A stretch of 64,000 nt of DNA from Henriciella aquimarina (GTDB lineage: Bacteria > Pseudomonadota > Alphaproteobacteria > Caulobacterales > Hyphomonadaceae). Where the stretch lies: contig NZ_NCST01000038.1 in the NCBI RefSeq assembly GCF_002088975.1, positions 62,001-126,000 on the forward strand, written 5' to 3'. This document shows, piece after piece, positions 32,668 to 41,066 of the stretch (position 1 is its first letter; the number at the start of each line of letters is the position of its first letter). The notes below the pieces were generated by a model. The model was not told where the DNA came from. It made no database searches and saw only the letters and a list, made by a program, of their open reading frames with translations. A program made the position numbers and the translations under genes.

Positions 32668-35600
32668 TCACTCTCTTTCGGTTTCAGTCTTGCCGGGTGG
32701 GGCTTTCCAGTCGGGGCCACGCAGGGCCACATAGATGGCCGGAATGACGAGGACGGTCAGTGCCGTCGATGAGGCCAGGCCGAACAGCAGCGAGATGGCG
32801 AGCCCCTGGAAGATCGGATCGGCGAGGATCACGGCCGCGCCGATCATGGCGGCAAGCGCCGTCAGCAGGATCGGCTTGAAGCGCACCGCTCCGGCATTCA
32901 GCAGGACCTCCTTGAGCGGCTTGTCGCCGGTCTGGCCATGACGGACGAAATCGATCAGCAGAATAGAGTTGCGCACAATGATGCCCGCCAGCGCGATAAA
33001 GCCGATCATGGAGGTCGCGGTGAAGGCCGCCCCGAAGATCCAGTGGCCCAGCATGATGCCGATCAGCGTCAGCGGCACCGGCGTCAGCACCAGGAGCGGA
33101 GTGCGGAAGGTGCCGAATTGCGCGACGACGAGAATGTAGATGCCAATCAGAGCGACCCCGAACGCCAGCCCCATGTCGCGGAAGGTGACATAGGTGATTT
33201 CCCATTCACCGTCCCACAGCATACTCGGTACGGTCTCATCGACCGGCTGACCGTAGAGGTGGACCGCCGGACGCTCCAGACCCGCTCCTGCCCAGTCGAA
33301 GGCGTCGATGCGGTCTCCGATTTCCATCATGCCATAGATCGGCGCCTCGAAACGCCCGGCCAGTTCGCCGGTCACCATGTCGGCAAACCGTCCGTCGCGA
33401 CGGAAGATCATGGGCGAGCCTGCCTCCTGGCGCATCTCGACCAGCGTTCCGAGATCGACCGGCCCGCCAGCCCTGGCCGTCAGCGCGCGCGGCACGGGCA
33501 CGCTGGCGGTGGCCTGCGACCATTGCCGCTCCATCCGCGGCAGTTTGAGGGTCACCGGCAGCGGGTCGCGGCCCTCGCCGCGCGGGGCCACACCAACCGT
33601 CTGCCCCCGGAAGATCAGGCCGATCGTGTCGAGAATATCCTGTTCAGCGACGCCATAGGAAGCCGCCACCGTCTCGTTCGGCGTCAGGAGGAGGCGCGGC
33701 TGGCCTTCCCCGGCGGAGTCGTCCACATCGACAATGAAAGAGGTCTCTTCAAACATCTGCTTGATGACGGCAGCCGTCTCGCGGCGCGTCTCCGCATCCG
33801 GACCATAGACCTCCGCCAAAAGGGTGGAGATGACGGGCGGGCCCGGCGGTACTTCGACCACCTTGACGCTGGCCCCGTCCGGCAGCGGCACGGCGCGCAA
33901 CCGCTCGCGCAAGTCCAGCGCGATAGCATGACTGGAGCGCTTGCGCTCGCCCTTTTCCGACAGGTTCACCTGCAGGTCGCCGAGCTCCGGGGCGTCCCGC
34001 AGGAAGTAGTGGCGCACCAGCCCGTTGAAATTGAACGGCGCAGCGGTGCCGGCATAGACCTGCACCGTCTCGACCTCCTCGAGGTCCTGCGTCACGTCGG
34101 CGAGCGCGAACAGTGTGCGCTCGGTATCTTCCAGCGAAGCGCCCTCTTCCAGATCGACCACCACCTGGATCTCGGACTTGTTGTCGAAAGGCAGCAGCTT
34201 CACCGTCACCGTCTGCGTCACGAACAGCATGAGCGAGGCAAGCGTCGCCACGCCCACCACGATCAGGAAGATCCAGGCATTCCGACGGCTGGAAACGACC
34301 GGCCCGGCCACCCGGCGGTAGAAACCGGCCAGCCGGGTCTCGCCCTCATGCGCCTCATGGCCGGCATGGGCGCCAGGCCGGGCGACCTTCATCAGCAACC
34401 AGGGCGCGATGCCGACCGCGACAAAGAAGGAAAACAGCATGGCTGCCGACGCATTCGCCGGGATCGGTGCCATGTACGGCCCCATCAGGCCCGAAACGAA
34501 CATCATGGGCAAGAGCGCGGCAATCACGGTGAGCGTCGCCACAATCGTCGGATTGCCAACCTCGGAGACCGCATCGATGGCCGCCTGCATACGCGTGCGC
34601 CCGTCGCGCATCGCCCAGTGGCGCGAGATGTTCTCGATGACGACGATGGCGTCGTCGACCAGGATGCCGATGGAGAAGATCAGCGCGAACAGGCTGACCC
34701 GGTTGATCGTGTAGCCCATCATGAGCGAGGCAAAGAGCGTCAGCAGGATGGTGGTCGGGATGACGATCAACGTGACGAGCGCCTCGCGCCAGCCAATCGC
34801 AAAGGCGATCAGGACGACGATGGAGACCGTCGCCAGGCCGAGGTGGAAGAGCAGCTCATTGGCCTTGTGATTGGCCGTCTCCCCGTAATTACGAGTCACC
34901 TCGATATGGACGCCCTCGGGGATCATCTTCTGTTCGAGCAGCTCCAGCCGCTCAAGGATATCGTGGGCGACGTTCACCGCATTAGCGCCGGGGCGTTTGG
35001 CAAGCGACAGGGTGACCGCCGGCGCAATCGCCATGCTGCCCGCCCCTTCGCCCTTTTCGACGGTCCAGACACGCGCCTCGTTCTCGATGCCCTCGACACG
35101 GATGTCGGCCACGTCGGAGAGGTAGATCTTGCGCCCGTCGCCGCCCTGCAGCTCGATCCGCCCCAGATCGCCGACCGAATTCAGCCGGTCGCCGGCCTGC
35201 ACGATCAGGGTCTGCCCGCTGCCCCGGGCGAGGCCGGCCGGGCGGGCCGCAACGGCTTCTGAGACGGCGCGTGAAAGGCTCTGCAACGGCACGTCATAGG
35301 ATGCGAGCGCATCGATGTCCGGCTCCACGCGAATCTCCACCTGGCGCCCGCCGACAATCTCCGTCAGCCCGATCTCGTCGACCTTGATCAGCTCCTTCAG
35401 CACCTCGTCGGCCAGCATGCGCAGGCTGGTGTCGTTCCAGACATCGCCGGTCCACGGTTCCGGCGAGAGGGTCAGCGTGACGATGGCGACATCATTGATA
35501 CCGCGCCCGACCACTTGCGGCATCGGTACGTCGGGCGGGATCCGGTCGATATTCGCCTGGATCTTCTCATGCACTCTGAGGATGGCATCATCGGCATCGG

Positions 35601-35910
35601 TGCCAACGATGAAGCGGGCGGTGACCACAGCGCCGTCGTCCCGGCTCTGACTGTAGACGTGCTCGACATCGGGAATGGCCTTGAGGATTTCCTCCAGCGG
35701 CTCGCTCACCTGTTCGACAACATCGACCGCCGGGAGCCCCGGCGCCGAGACCATGACATCGACCATCGGCACCGAAATCTGTGGCTCTTCCTCGCGCGGG
35801 ATCGTCATCAGCGCGACGAGGCCAACCGCAAGCGCGGCCAGCAGGAGAAGCGGTGTCAGGGGAGAACGGATCGTCGCACGCGTGATCGATCCGGAAACAT
35901 CGGCTTTCAT
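32668..35910 (-). CDS. RND efflux pump inner-membrane subunit
   Basis: The 1080-residue protein has the RND layout: helix 1 near residue 20, a large periplasmic loop, helices 2-6, a second periplasmic loop and helices 8-12. The proton-relay pair is visible as Asp-Asp in GILVDDAIVVIENI (helix 4). The N-terminal REEEPQISVPMVDV and the interrupted porter domains resemble the HAE1 and cation branches; the exact substrate class is not clear by eye. It overlaps the adaptor gene by four bases and is followed by a thiol-bearing ArsR gene. No outer-membrane channel is encoded here, so it must borrow one. Export of sulfur compounds or metals is only a suggestion. Confidence 0.9.
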   Translation of the reverse strand: MKADVSGSITRATIRSPLTPLLLLAALAVGLVALMTIPREEEPQISVPMVDVMVSAPGLPAVDVVEQVSEPLEEILKAIPDVEHVYSQSRDDGAVVTARFIVGTDADDAILRVHEKIQANIDRIPPDVPMPQVVGRGINDVAIVTLTLSPEPWTGDVWNDTSLRMLADEVLKELIKVDEIGLTEIVGGRQVEIRVEPDIDALASYDVPLQSLSRAVSEAVAARPAGLARGSGQTLIVQAGDRLNSVGDLGRIELQGGDGRKIYLSDVADIRVEGIENEARVWTVEKGEGAGSMAIAPAVTLSLAKRPGANAVNVAHDILERLELLEQKMIPEGVHIEVTRNYGETANHKANELLFHLGLATVSIVVLIAFAIGWREALVTLIVIPTTILLTLFASLMMGYTINRVSLFALIFSIGILVDDAIVVIENISRHWAMRDGRTRMQAAIDAVSEVGNPTIVATLTVIAALLPMMFVSGLMGPYMAPIPANASAAMLFSFFVAVGIAPWLLMKVARPGAHAGHEAHEGETRLAGFYRRVAGPVVSSRRNAWIFLIVVGVATLASLMLFVTQTVTVKLLPFDNKSEIQVVVDLEEGASLEDTERTLFALADVTQDLEEVETVQVYAGTAAPFNFNGLVRHYFLRDAPELGDLQVNLSEKGERKRSSHAIALDLRERLRAVPLPDGASVKVVEVPPGPPVISTLLAEVYGPDAETRRETAAVIKQMFEETSFIVDVDDSAGEGQPRLLLTPNETVAASYGVAEQDILDTIGLIFRGQTVGVAPRGEGRDPLPVTLKLPRMERQWSQATASVPVPRALTARAGGPVDLGTLVEMRQEAGSPMIFRRDGRFADMVTGELAGRFEAPIYGMMEIGDRIDAFDWAGAGLERPAVHLYGQPVDETVPSMLWDGEWEITYVTFRDMGLAFGVALIGIYILVVAQFGTFRTPLLVLTPVPLTLIGIMLGHWIFGAAFTATSMIGFIALAGIIVRNSILLIDFVRHGQTGDKPLKEVLLNAGAVRFKPILLTALAAMIGAAVILADPIFQGLAISLLFGLASSTALTVLVIPAIYVALRGPDWKAPPGKTETERE

Positions 35911-36893
35911 GAGGTCTCGTGTTCTGGAGCGGCAATCACATCGCCGGGTTTCAGGCCGGAGAGCACATCATAGGCGCCAGACACGGCCACCGGCTCCGCC
36001 AACATCACCGGGGCTTCGACAAACCGGTCGCCTACCCGCACCCGCACGAAATCCACGCCATAGCGCGTCGTCACGAAGGCTTCAGGAATGCGGATCGCGC
36101 GGCGCTCGCCGACCGGCACCATGACGTCGGCGCGTTCGCCAACCAGCGCATCGAGCCCGCCCTCGACCTCGGCATCCGCGATCACGGCGCCGTTTCTCAG
36201 CTCCGGATAGATCTTCATGATCTCCGCCGCGCGCACCTCGTCGCTGCGGGCCGGCAGGCGCAAGGTGACGGACTCGCCTTCGCTCAGCGCCCCGATATGG
36301 CGCTCGGGAATGGAGAGGCGCACAACCCCGTCCAGCGTTGCCAGCCGGGCAATCTCCTCACCCGGGGAGACGACGGCGCCCTGGACCGTCACGACAGAGG
36401 TTATCTTGCCGTCGGCGGGGGCCCGGATATTCCCTTCGGCCTCGCGCGCCATCAGGCTGCGACGTTCCGAGGCGGCCGCCGCCCGCTCCTGCTTGAGGAC
36501 GTTCAGTGCGGTCTGCTCCTGTTCGAAACGCGCCTTCGGATAGAAGCCCCGATCGAGCAGTTTTTCCGCCCGCGCCAGATCGTCCGTCTGCTGAGCAATG
36601 CGCGCGTCGAGTCCCTCGATACGGGCCGTCAGTGCCCTGACCTGCGGGGCAAGCGTATCGTCGGTGACGAAGGCGACGACATCATCCTTCGCGACGACAG
36701 AGCCTTCATCTATGGTCAGACGTGTCACGACGCCCTGAAGCCGGGACCGGATGGCAGAGGTATCGCTCGCCTCGATGCGGGCGAGCACCGGCTTGTAGTC
36801 GGTGACGAGGTCTTCCTCGACAGTCATGGTCTGCGCATGGGCAAGGCCGGAAGAGAAAAGCAGGAAGAGCGAAGCAAGAAGACCGGCGCGCAT
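35907..36893 (-). CDS. RND periplasmic adaptor (membrane fusion protein)
   Basis: The 328-residue adaptor has a signal peptide (about 1-20). It has a split barrel-sandwich domain (ending near 65 and resuming at GNIRAPADGKI near 155), a coiled-coil hairpin rich in Ala, Glu, Arg and Gln between them, and a beta-barrel part to the end. AAAGG seven bases before ATG 36893 selects that start. A GTG at 36911 would add six residues. The gene is first in the pump operon, and its last four bases overlap the pump start. It faces the SQR gene across a 205-base divergent region with operator-like motifs. Confidence 0.87.
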   Translation of the reverse strand: MRAGLLASLFLLFSSGLAHAQTMTVEEDLVTDYKPVLARIEASDTSAIRSRLQGVVTRLTIDEGSVVAKDDVVAFVTDDTLAPQVRALTARIEGLDARIAQQTDDLARAEKLLDRGFYPKARFEQEQTALNVLKQERAAAASERRSLMAREAEGNIRAPADGKITSVVTVQGAVVSPGEEIARLATLDGVVRLSIPERHIGALSEGESVTLRLPARSDEVRAAEIMKIYPELRNGAVIADAEVEGGLDALVGERADVMVPVGERRAIRIPEAFVTTRYGVDFVRVRVGDRFVEAPVMLAEPVAVSGAYDVLSGLKPGDVIAAPEHETS

Positions 36894-37002
36894 GGTCAGA
36901 CCTTTCTGCACGGCATCAGCGACAATGAACGCAAGACGGACTGTACGGCTCGGGTCACCGGGAAATCCCTTCGTCTCCTAACATCCCTCCAAGGGTCGGA
37001 AT

Positions 37003-37016
37003 TTGATCTAGCTCAG
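37003..37016. promoter_or_regulatory. FNR/FixK-like box
   Basis: The 14-mer TTGATCTAGCTCAG matches the TTGA-N6-TCAA box of FNR and FixK regulators at seven of eight defined positions. It lies between the RND operon and the SQR gene, 83 bases before the SQR start. A FixK-like regulator gene is at 39183. Confidence 0.45.
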
Positions 37017-37045
37017 GGCCGGGGGGCGCGACATACGGAATGTTG

Positions 37046-37069
37046 CGTAATTCATAAAACTCTAAAACG
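37046..37069 (+). promoter_or_regulatory. Sulfide-operon shared motif, copy 1
   Basis: The 24-base element starts with the 13-mer CGTAATTCATAAA and continues into ACTCTAAAACG. A matching element occurs at 45258-45281, with 12 of 13 identical bases in the core. It ends 30 bases before the SQR start. A BigR/SqrR-type repressor is the natural candidate to bind it. Confidence 0.45.
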
Positions 37070-37098
37070 CGCTACGTCCTGTCTTCAGGAGAGGAAAC

Positions 37099-38370
37099 AT
37101 GGCTAGGATCGTTGTTCTCGGCGCGGGTCTCGGTGGCCTCATCGCCGCCTATGAAGCCCGCAAGACACTGGACCGGGCACACACGGTCACCGTCATCAGC
37201 GAAACGCCCTACTACCAGTTCGTCCCGTCCAACCCCTGGGTTCTGGTCGGCTGGCGCGAGCGTGAAGACGTCCTCGTCGATCTCGAAAAACCGATGCGCA
37301 GGCGCGGCATCGAGCTTGTCGTCGGCAAGGCGAGCCGGGTCGAGCCCGAGGCCAGGACCGTCCGCATGCCGGACGGCACCCACGTCGATTATGACTATCT
37401 GATTATCGCCACCGGCCCCGAACTGGCTTTCGACGACATCGAAGGCCTGGGCCCGGATGCCCATAGCCATTCCGTCTGCCTGATCGATCATGCCGAAAAG
37501 GCCGGCGCCGCTTTCGAGGCCTTCTGCCAGTCTCCCGGGCCCCTGGTTGTCGGGGCGACGCAGGGCGCCTCCTGTTTCGGGCCCGCCTATGAGACGGCGA
37601 TGATCATCGAAACCGAGCTTCGCAAGCGCAAGATCCGTGACCAGGTGCCGATAACGTTCGTCACGCCGGAGCCCTATATCGGGCATCTCGGCCTCGACGG
37701 GGTCGGCGACACGAAGGGGCTGCTCGAAAGCGAGATGCGCGAGCGCCACATCAAGTGGATCACCAATGCCCGCATTGTCCGCGCCGAGGCCGACAAGGTC
37801 ATCGTCGAGGAGGTCGGCCGGGATGGCAGCGTCGAGCAGACCCATACCGTCCCGACCCGCTACACCATGCTGATACCGCCCTTCCGCGGCGTGGAAGCCG
37901 TGCGCGAAATCGAGGGGCTGACCAATCCGAAGGGCTTCATCCTGACGGACGCGTATCAGCGCAATCCGACATGGCCGGAAATCTTCGGCATCGGGGTCTG
38001 CATCGCCATTCCCCCGACCGGGCCGACGCCGGTGCCGGTCGGGGTTCCGAAGACCGGCTTCATGATCGAGTCCATGGTCGAGGCCGCCGCGCACAATATC
38101 GCCCAGCTCATCAAGGGCGAGACGCCGACCCACAAGGCAAGCTGGAACGCCATCTGCCTTGCCGATTTCGGCGATGGCGGCGTCGCCTTCGTGGCCCAGC
38201 CCCAGATCCCGCCGCGCAATGTGAACTGGTCGGCCTCCGGGGGCTGGGTCCATGTCGCCAAGGCCGCCTTCGAGAAATACTTCCTGTACAAGCTGCGCAC
38301 GGGGCGCTCCGAAACCTTCTTCGAAAATGCCGCGCTTTCGCTTCTCAAGACCCGCAAGCTGAAACCCTGA
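37099..38370 (+). CDS. sqr: Sulfide:quinone oxidoreductase, three-cysteine type
   Basis: The 423-residue flavoprotein has a Rossmann motif VLGAGLGGLIAA (about 6-17). Cys127, Cys159 (in ATQGASCFGPAYE) and Cys353 match in spacing the three catalytic cysteines of Aquifex- and Acidithiobacillus-type SQR. It oxidises sulfide to polysulfide or persulfide and passes electrons to the quinone pool at the membrane. The C-terminus (about 390-423) holds the amphipathic segment expected for membrane contact. AGGAGAGG precedes the ATG. TrxC and a DUF2892 protein follow closely in the same direction. The FNR-like and ArsR-like motifs upstream suggest control by oxygen and by persulfide. Confidence 0.87.
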   Translation: MARIVVLGAGLGGLIAAYEARKTLDRAHTVTVISETPYYQFVPSNPWVLVGWREREDVLVDLEKPMRRRGIELVVGKASRVEPEARTVRMPDGTHVDYDYLIIATGPELAFDDIEGLGPDAHSHSVCLIDHAEKAGAAFEAFCQSPGPLVVGATQGASCFGPAYETAMIIETELRKRKIRDQVPITFVTPEPYIGHLGLDGVGDTKGLLESEMRERHIKWITNARIVRAEADKVIVEEVGRDGSVEQTHTVPTRYTMLIPPFRGVEAVREIEGLTNPKGFILTDAYQRNPTWPEIFGIGVCIAIPPTGPTPVPVGVPKTGFMIESMVEAAAHNIAQLIKGETPTHKASWNAICLADFGDGGVAFVAQPQIPPRNVNWSASGGWVHVAKAAFEKYFLYKLRTGRSETFFENAALSLLKTRKLKP

Positions 38371-38377
38371 GGACAAG

Positions 38378-38833
38378 ATGGTCACGACCAGCCAGCACAT
38401 CGTCTGTACTGCCTGCGGGCAGACCAACCGCATCCCGAGCCCCCGCACGCCCGACAAGGGCCATTGCGGACGCTGCGGCACGACGCTGGCCGTCAACAAG
38501 CCTGTTGATATCGATGCAGCCATGCTGGCAAAATTGCAGGCCCGCGACGAGGGGATTTTCGTGCTCGATGTGTGGGCGCCCTGGTGCGGCCCCTGCCGCA
38601 TGATGGCGCCGGCCTATGAGCAGGCCGCCAGCCATTTCGGCGGCGCGGTGCGGTTCTTCAAGATTGACTCCCAGGCCCACCCGGAAGCCGGCTCGCGCCT
38701 TCAGGTGCGCGGCATCCCCGCGCTCTTCCTCTTCAAGGACGGGCGCATCATCGCCCAGCAAGCCGGCGCCCAGACACGCGACGCCCTCATTGGCTGGATC
38801 GAGCAGACCGCAACGCCGAAAATTTCAAGCTGA
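38378..38833 (+). CDS. trxC: Thioredoxin 2 (TrxC)
   Basis: The 151-residue protein has the TrxC layout: an N-terminal zinc ribbon with CTAC (about 11-14) and CGRC (about 30-33), then a thioredoxin domain with the WCGPC active site near residues 68-72 and the cis-Pro in RGIPALFLF. It starts seven bases after the SQR stop, so co-transcription is nearly certain. Cytosolic thioredoxin 2 would reduce persulfides formed by SQR or keep peroxiredoxins active. The zinc ribbon makes TrxC sensitive to oxidative stress in other bacteria. Confidence 0.92.
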   Translation: MVTTSQHIVCTACGQTNRIPSPRTPDKGHCGRCGTTLAVNKPVDIDAAMLAKLQARDEGIFVLDVWAPWCGPCRMMAPAYEQAASHFGGAVRFFKIDSQAHPEAGSRLQVRGIPALFLFKDGRIIAQQAGAQTRDALIGWIEQTATPKISS

Positions 38834-38851
38834 CGCGTCAAGGAGGCCCTT

Positions 38852-39055
38852 ATGAATCTCGATCGTGCTGTTCTCGCCTTTGCCGGCCTCGTCGTGCTCG
38901 CCGGTCTGGCGCTGGGCTACTGGGTTTCGCCCTGGTGGTACCTGCTGGCCGCCTTTGCCGGGCTCAACATGCTGCAGGCCGCCTTTACCGGTTTCTGCCC
39001 GGCCGCGATGATCTTCAAACGCCTCGGCCTGCGCCCCGGCACGGCCTTTCAATAA
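38852..39055 (+). CDS. DUF2892 small inner-membrane protein
   Basis: This 67-residue protein has two hydrophobic helices and the FTGFCPAAMIFKRLG end characteristic of DUF2892. In other bacteria DUF2892 is fused or adjacent to rhodaneses (YgaP) and sulfide-detoxification genes. GGAGG precedes the ATG. It is the third gene of the SQR-TrxC unit, 18 bases after trxC. It may channel sulfane sulfur at the membrane, and the single Cys in FCPA is a candidate acceptor. That role is inference. Confidence 0.85.
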   Translation: MNLDRAVLAFAGLVVLAGLALGYWVSPWWYLLAAFAGLNMLQAAFTGFCPAAMIFKRLGLRPGTAFQ

Positions 39056-39093
39056 GCCGGCACCCCGGACGATTTTACAGAGACATGCCCGGG

Positions 39094-39126
39094 GAATTCG
39101 ACTTGGTTAAGTAATTTTCCGAATTC
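39094..39126 (+). promoter_or_regulatory. Possible FixJ-like region flanked by GAATTC repeats
   Basis: AAGTAATTTTCC (39109-39120) lies between two copies of GAATTC (39094-39099 and 39121-39126), 57 bases before the FixK-like gene. The core recalls FixJ-type sites at fixK promoters as I remember them. No match could be computed. A GC-rich inverted repeat (CCCGCC at 39134, GGCGGG at 39160) lies between it and the gene. Confidence 0.25.
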
Positions 39127-39182
39127 ACGCCGCCCCGCCTTTTTGCCACGGTCTTTTTGGGCGGGCCTTTTGTTGGCTAGAG

Positions 39183-39863
39183 ATGAGAGAGATGGATCCA
39201 GAGGATACGAGAGACGAGTACTGGTCCCAGGATGAAATGATGGGCAAGCCATCGCACTATCATCCCCACCAGCCCCTCTATCTGGAGGGAGACCCGGCCC
39301 GGGCCGTCTTCAGGATCGTGTCCGGCGTCGTCATCGTATATCGCCTCCTGCCCGATGGGCGCCGCCAGATCCACAGCTTTGTCGGCAAAGGGGATTTTCT
39401 CGCCCTCGATCTGGCCGACACCTATCGCCACAGCGCCGAAGCCATCACCGAAGTTTCCGCCGAACTCTACATGCGCCAGTCCTTCGACCGCGCGATGCAT
39501 GACAAGGCCGGCTTCCGGCGCCAGGTCTTCAAACTGCTGACGGACATGCTCATGGCTGCGCAGGAACAGGCCGTCATGCTCGGGCGCAAGACAGCACTGG
39601 AGCGCACGGCGTCCTTCCTGCTCTTCCTCGACCATCAGGCCTCCTGCCCGGACAACGGCTATGTCGTGATCCGGATGAGCCGCTACGACATTGCCGACTA
39701 TCTCGGCCTGACCTTCGAGACGGTAAGCCGGATGCTCCACCGGCTGAAGAATCTCGGTCTTATCTCCCTGCCGAAACCGGACCGGTTCCGGGTGCTGAAG
39801 CGCAGTGCGCTGGCCCAGGTCGCCGGCGAGCCGCCCGAGCCTGACCAGCCCCGTCTTCACTAG
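39183..39863 (+). CDS. Crp/Fnr-family regulator, FixK-like
   Basis: The 226-residue regulator has a cyclic-nucleotide-type beta barrel (about 25-130), a dimerisation helix, and a winged helix at about 165-215 with recognition helix LTFETVSRMLHRL. The Glu-x-x-Ser-Arg pattern is that of FNR and FixK proteins that bind TTGA-N6-TCAA. The N-terminal cysteine cluster of oxygen-sensing FNR is absent, so it is probably FixK-like and controlled by expression rather than by an iron-sulfur cluster. A PAS/FixL-like sensor begins at the window's right end. Candidate targets include the SQR promoter box. It converges with the acetate kinase gene. Confidence 0.85.
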   Translation: MREMDPEDTRDEYWSQDEMMGKPSHYHPHQPLYLEGDPARAVFRIVSGVVIVYRLLPDGRRQIHSFVGKGDFLALDLADTYRHSAEAITEVSAELYMRQSFDRAMHDKAGFRRQVFKLLTDMLMAAQEQAVMLGRKTALERTASFLLFLDHQASCPDNGYVVIRMSRYDIADYLGLTFETVSRMLHRLKNLGLISLPKPDRFRVLKRSALAQVAGEPPEPDQPRLH

Positions 39864-39878
39864 GACGAGCCAGGCGGC

Positions 39879-41066
39879 CTAAAGGCTCCGGAACACGTCC
39901 AGGGTCTCCCGGGCAATGACGATCTCCTCATCGGCCGGGATAACGCAAAGGCCAAGCCGCGAGCCGGAGGAATGGACAAGGCTTTCGCCCGCCTCATTGG
40001 CGGCCATGTCGAGATCCGCGCCAAGCCAGGCCAGCTGCTCACAGATCCGCTGCCGGATCACCGGGGCATTCTCCCCCACCCCTGCCGTGAACACGATCGC
40101 ATCGGCGCCCTGAAGCGCGGCGGCCAGCGAGCCGATTTCTCGCGCCACGCGGTAGACGAACACATCGAGCGCTTCTTTCGCCTCCGGCTTCTCGCTCGCC
40201 AGCAGCGTGCGAACATCGCCGCTGATGCCGGACAGCCCGAGCAGGCCGGACTTCTTGTAAAGCATGTCGGCGACCTCGCCCGTGCTCATCCCCTTGTCGG
40301 CAATGAGGTGCAGGACGACGCCCGGGTCGATGTTGCCGCAGCGCGTCGCCATGGGCACGCCGTCGAGCGCTGTTAGTCCCATCGTGGTGGCCACGCTGCG
40401 CCCGTTCTCGATGGCGCAGAGACTGGCCCCGCTGCCGAGATGGGCCACGATCAGCTTGCGGCGCTTGCCTTCCGGCAGCAGCTTCGGAGCCACCTCGGCA
40501 ATGTGGGCATAGGAGAGGCCATGAAAGCCGAAGCGCAACACCCCCTCCTCCGCCAGGTCTCTCGGCAGAGCATAAAGCTCGGCGACGCGCGGCTGATGCC
40601 GGTGGAAGGCGGTATCGAAAGACAGGCTCTGCGGCATATCCGGCCAGAGCTGCGAGATCCCGTCTATGCCGGCGAGATTGGCTGGCTGATGCGACGGCGC
40701 GAGCGGGGCGAGCGCCTCCAGCTCCTTGCAGACCGCAGCCTCGCAGCGCACAGGCCCGGCGAAAGTCCGCCCGCCATGAACGATGCGATGGCCAACCGCC
40801 CGGATGGTGACATCGGGCAAGTGCTCGGCCGCCCAGGCAGCCATGGCCGTCACCCGGTCAGCCGGCCTTGGCGGACATGTGGCGAGCGTTTCGGGCACCG
40901 TCTCGACGCTCTCATGCACGGAGGACGCCGAAAACGCCGGCGCCTTCGAGAGCCCGGACAGGTTCGCCCTGAGCAGGCGCTCGCCCAGCGCATCGCCCTC
41001 GAAAGCGTGCACGGACATCTTGATGCTGGAAGACCCGGTATTGATCGTCAGGACCGCCTCACGCAT
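39879..41066 (-). CDS. ackA: Acetate kinase
   Basis: The 395-residue enzyme interconverts acetyl phosphate plus ADP with acetate plus ATP. The N-terminal LTINTGSSSIK (about 6-16) binds phosphate, VGHRIVHGG lies near 85, FDTAFH near 145, and the ATP loop with HLGSGASLCAI is near 200. Its length is typical. The ATG shares one base with the stop of the upstream phosphotransacetylase gene. Together the two genes give substrate-level ATP from acetyl-CoA when oxygen is short, which fits the FixK-like gene next door. Confidence 0.92.
   Translation of the reverse strand: MREAVLTINTGSSSIKMSVHAFEGDALGERLLRANLSGLSKAPAFSASSVHESVETVPETLATCPPRPADRVTAMAAWAAEHLPDVTIRAVGHRIVHGGRTFAGPVRCEAAVCKELEALAPLAPSHQPANLAGIDGISQLWPDMPQSLSFDTAFHRHQPRVAELYALPRDLAEEGVLRFGFHGLSYAHIAEVAPKLLPEGKRRKLIVAHLGSGASLCAIENGRSVATTMGLTALDGVPMATRCGNIDPGVVLHLIADKGMSTGEVADMLYKKSGLLGLSGISGDVRTLLASEKPEAKEALDVFVYRVAREIGSLAAALQGADAIVFTAGVGENAPVIRQRICEQLAWLGADLDMAANEAGESLVHSSGSRLGLCVIPADEEIVIARETLDVFRSL

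Noticed and set aside
32938-35262. 774-codon open frame on the plus strand
   Set aside because: It is antisense to the RND pump gene, which has clear family motifs. The translation is compositionally odd (Asp, Arg, His and Gln rich).
39134-39165. CCCGCC/GGCGGG stem as terminator before the FixK-like gene
   Set aside because: The stem is only six bases around a 20-base loop and lies 18 bases before the start codon, so a terminator assignment is not supported.
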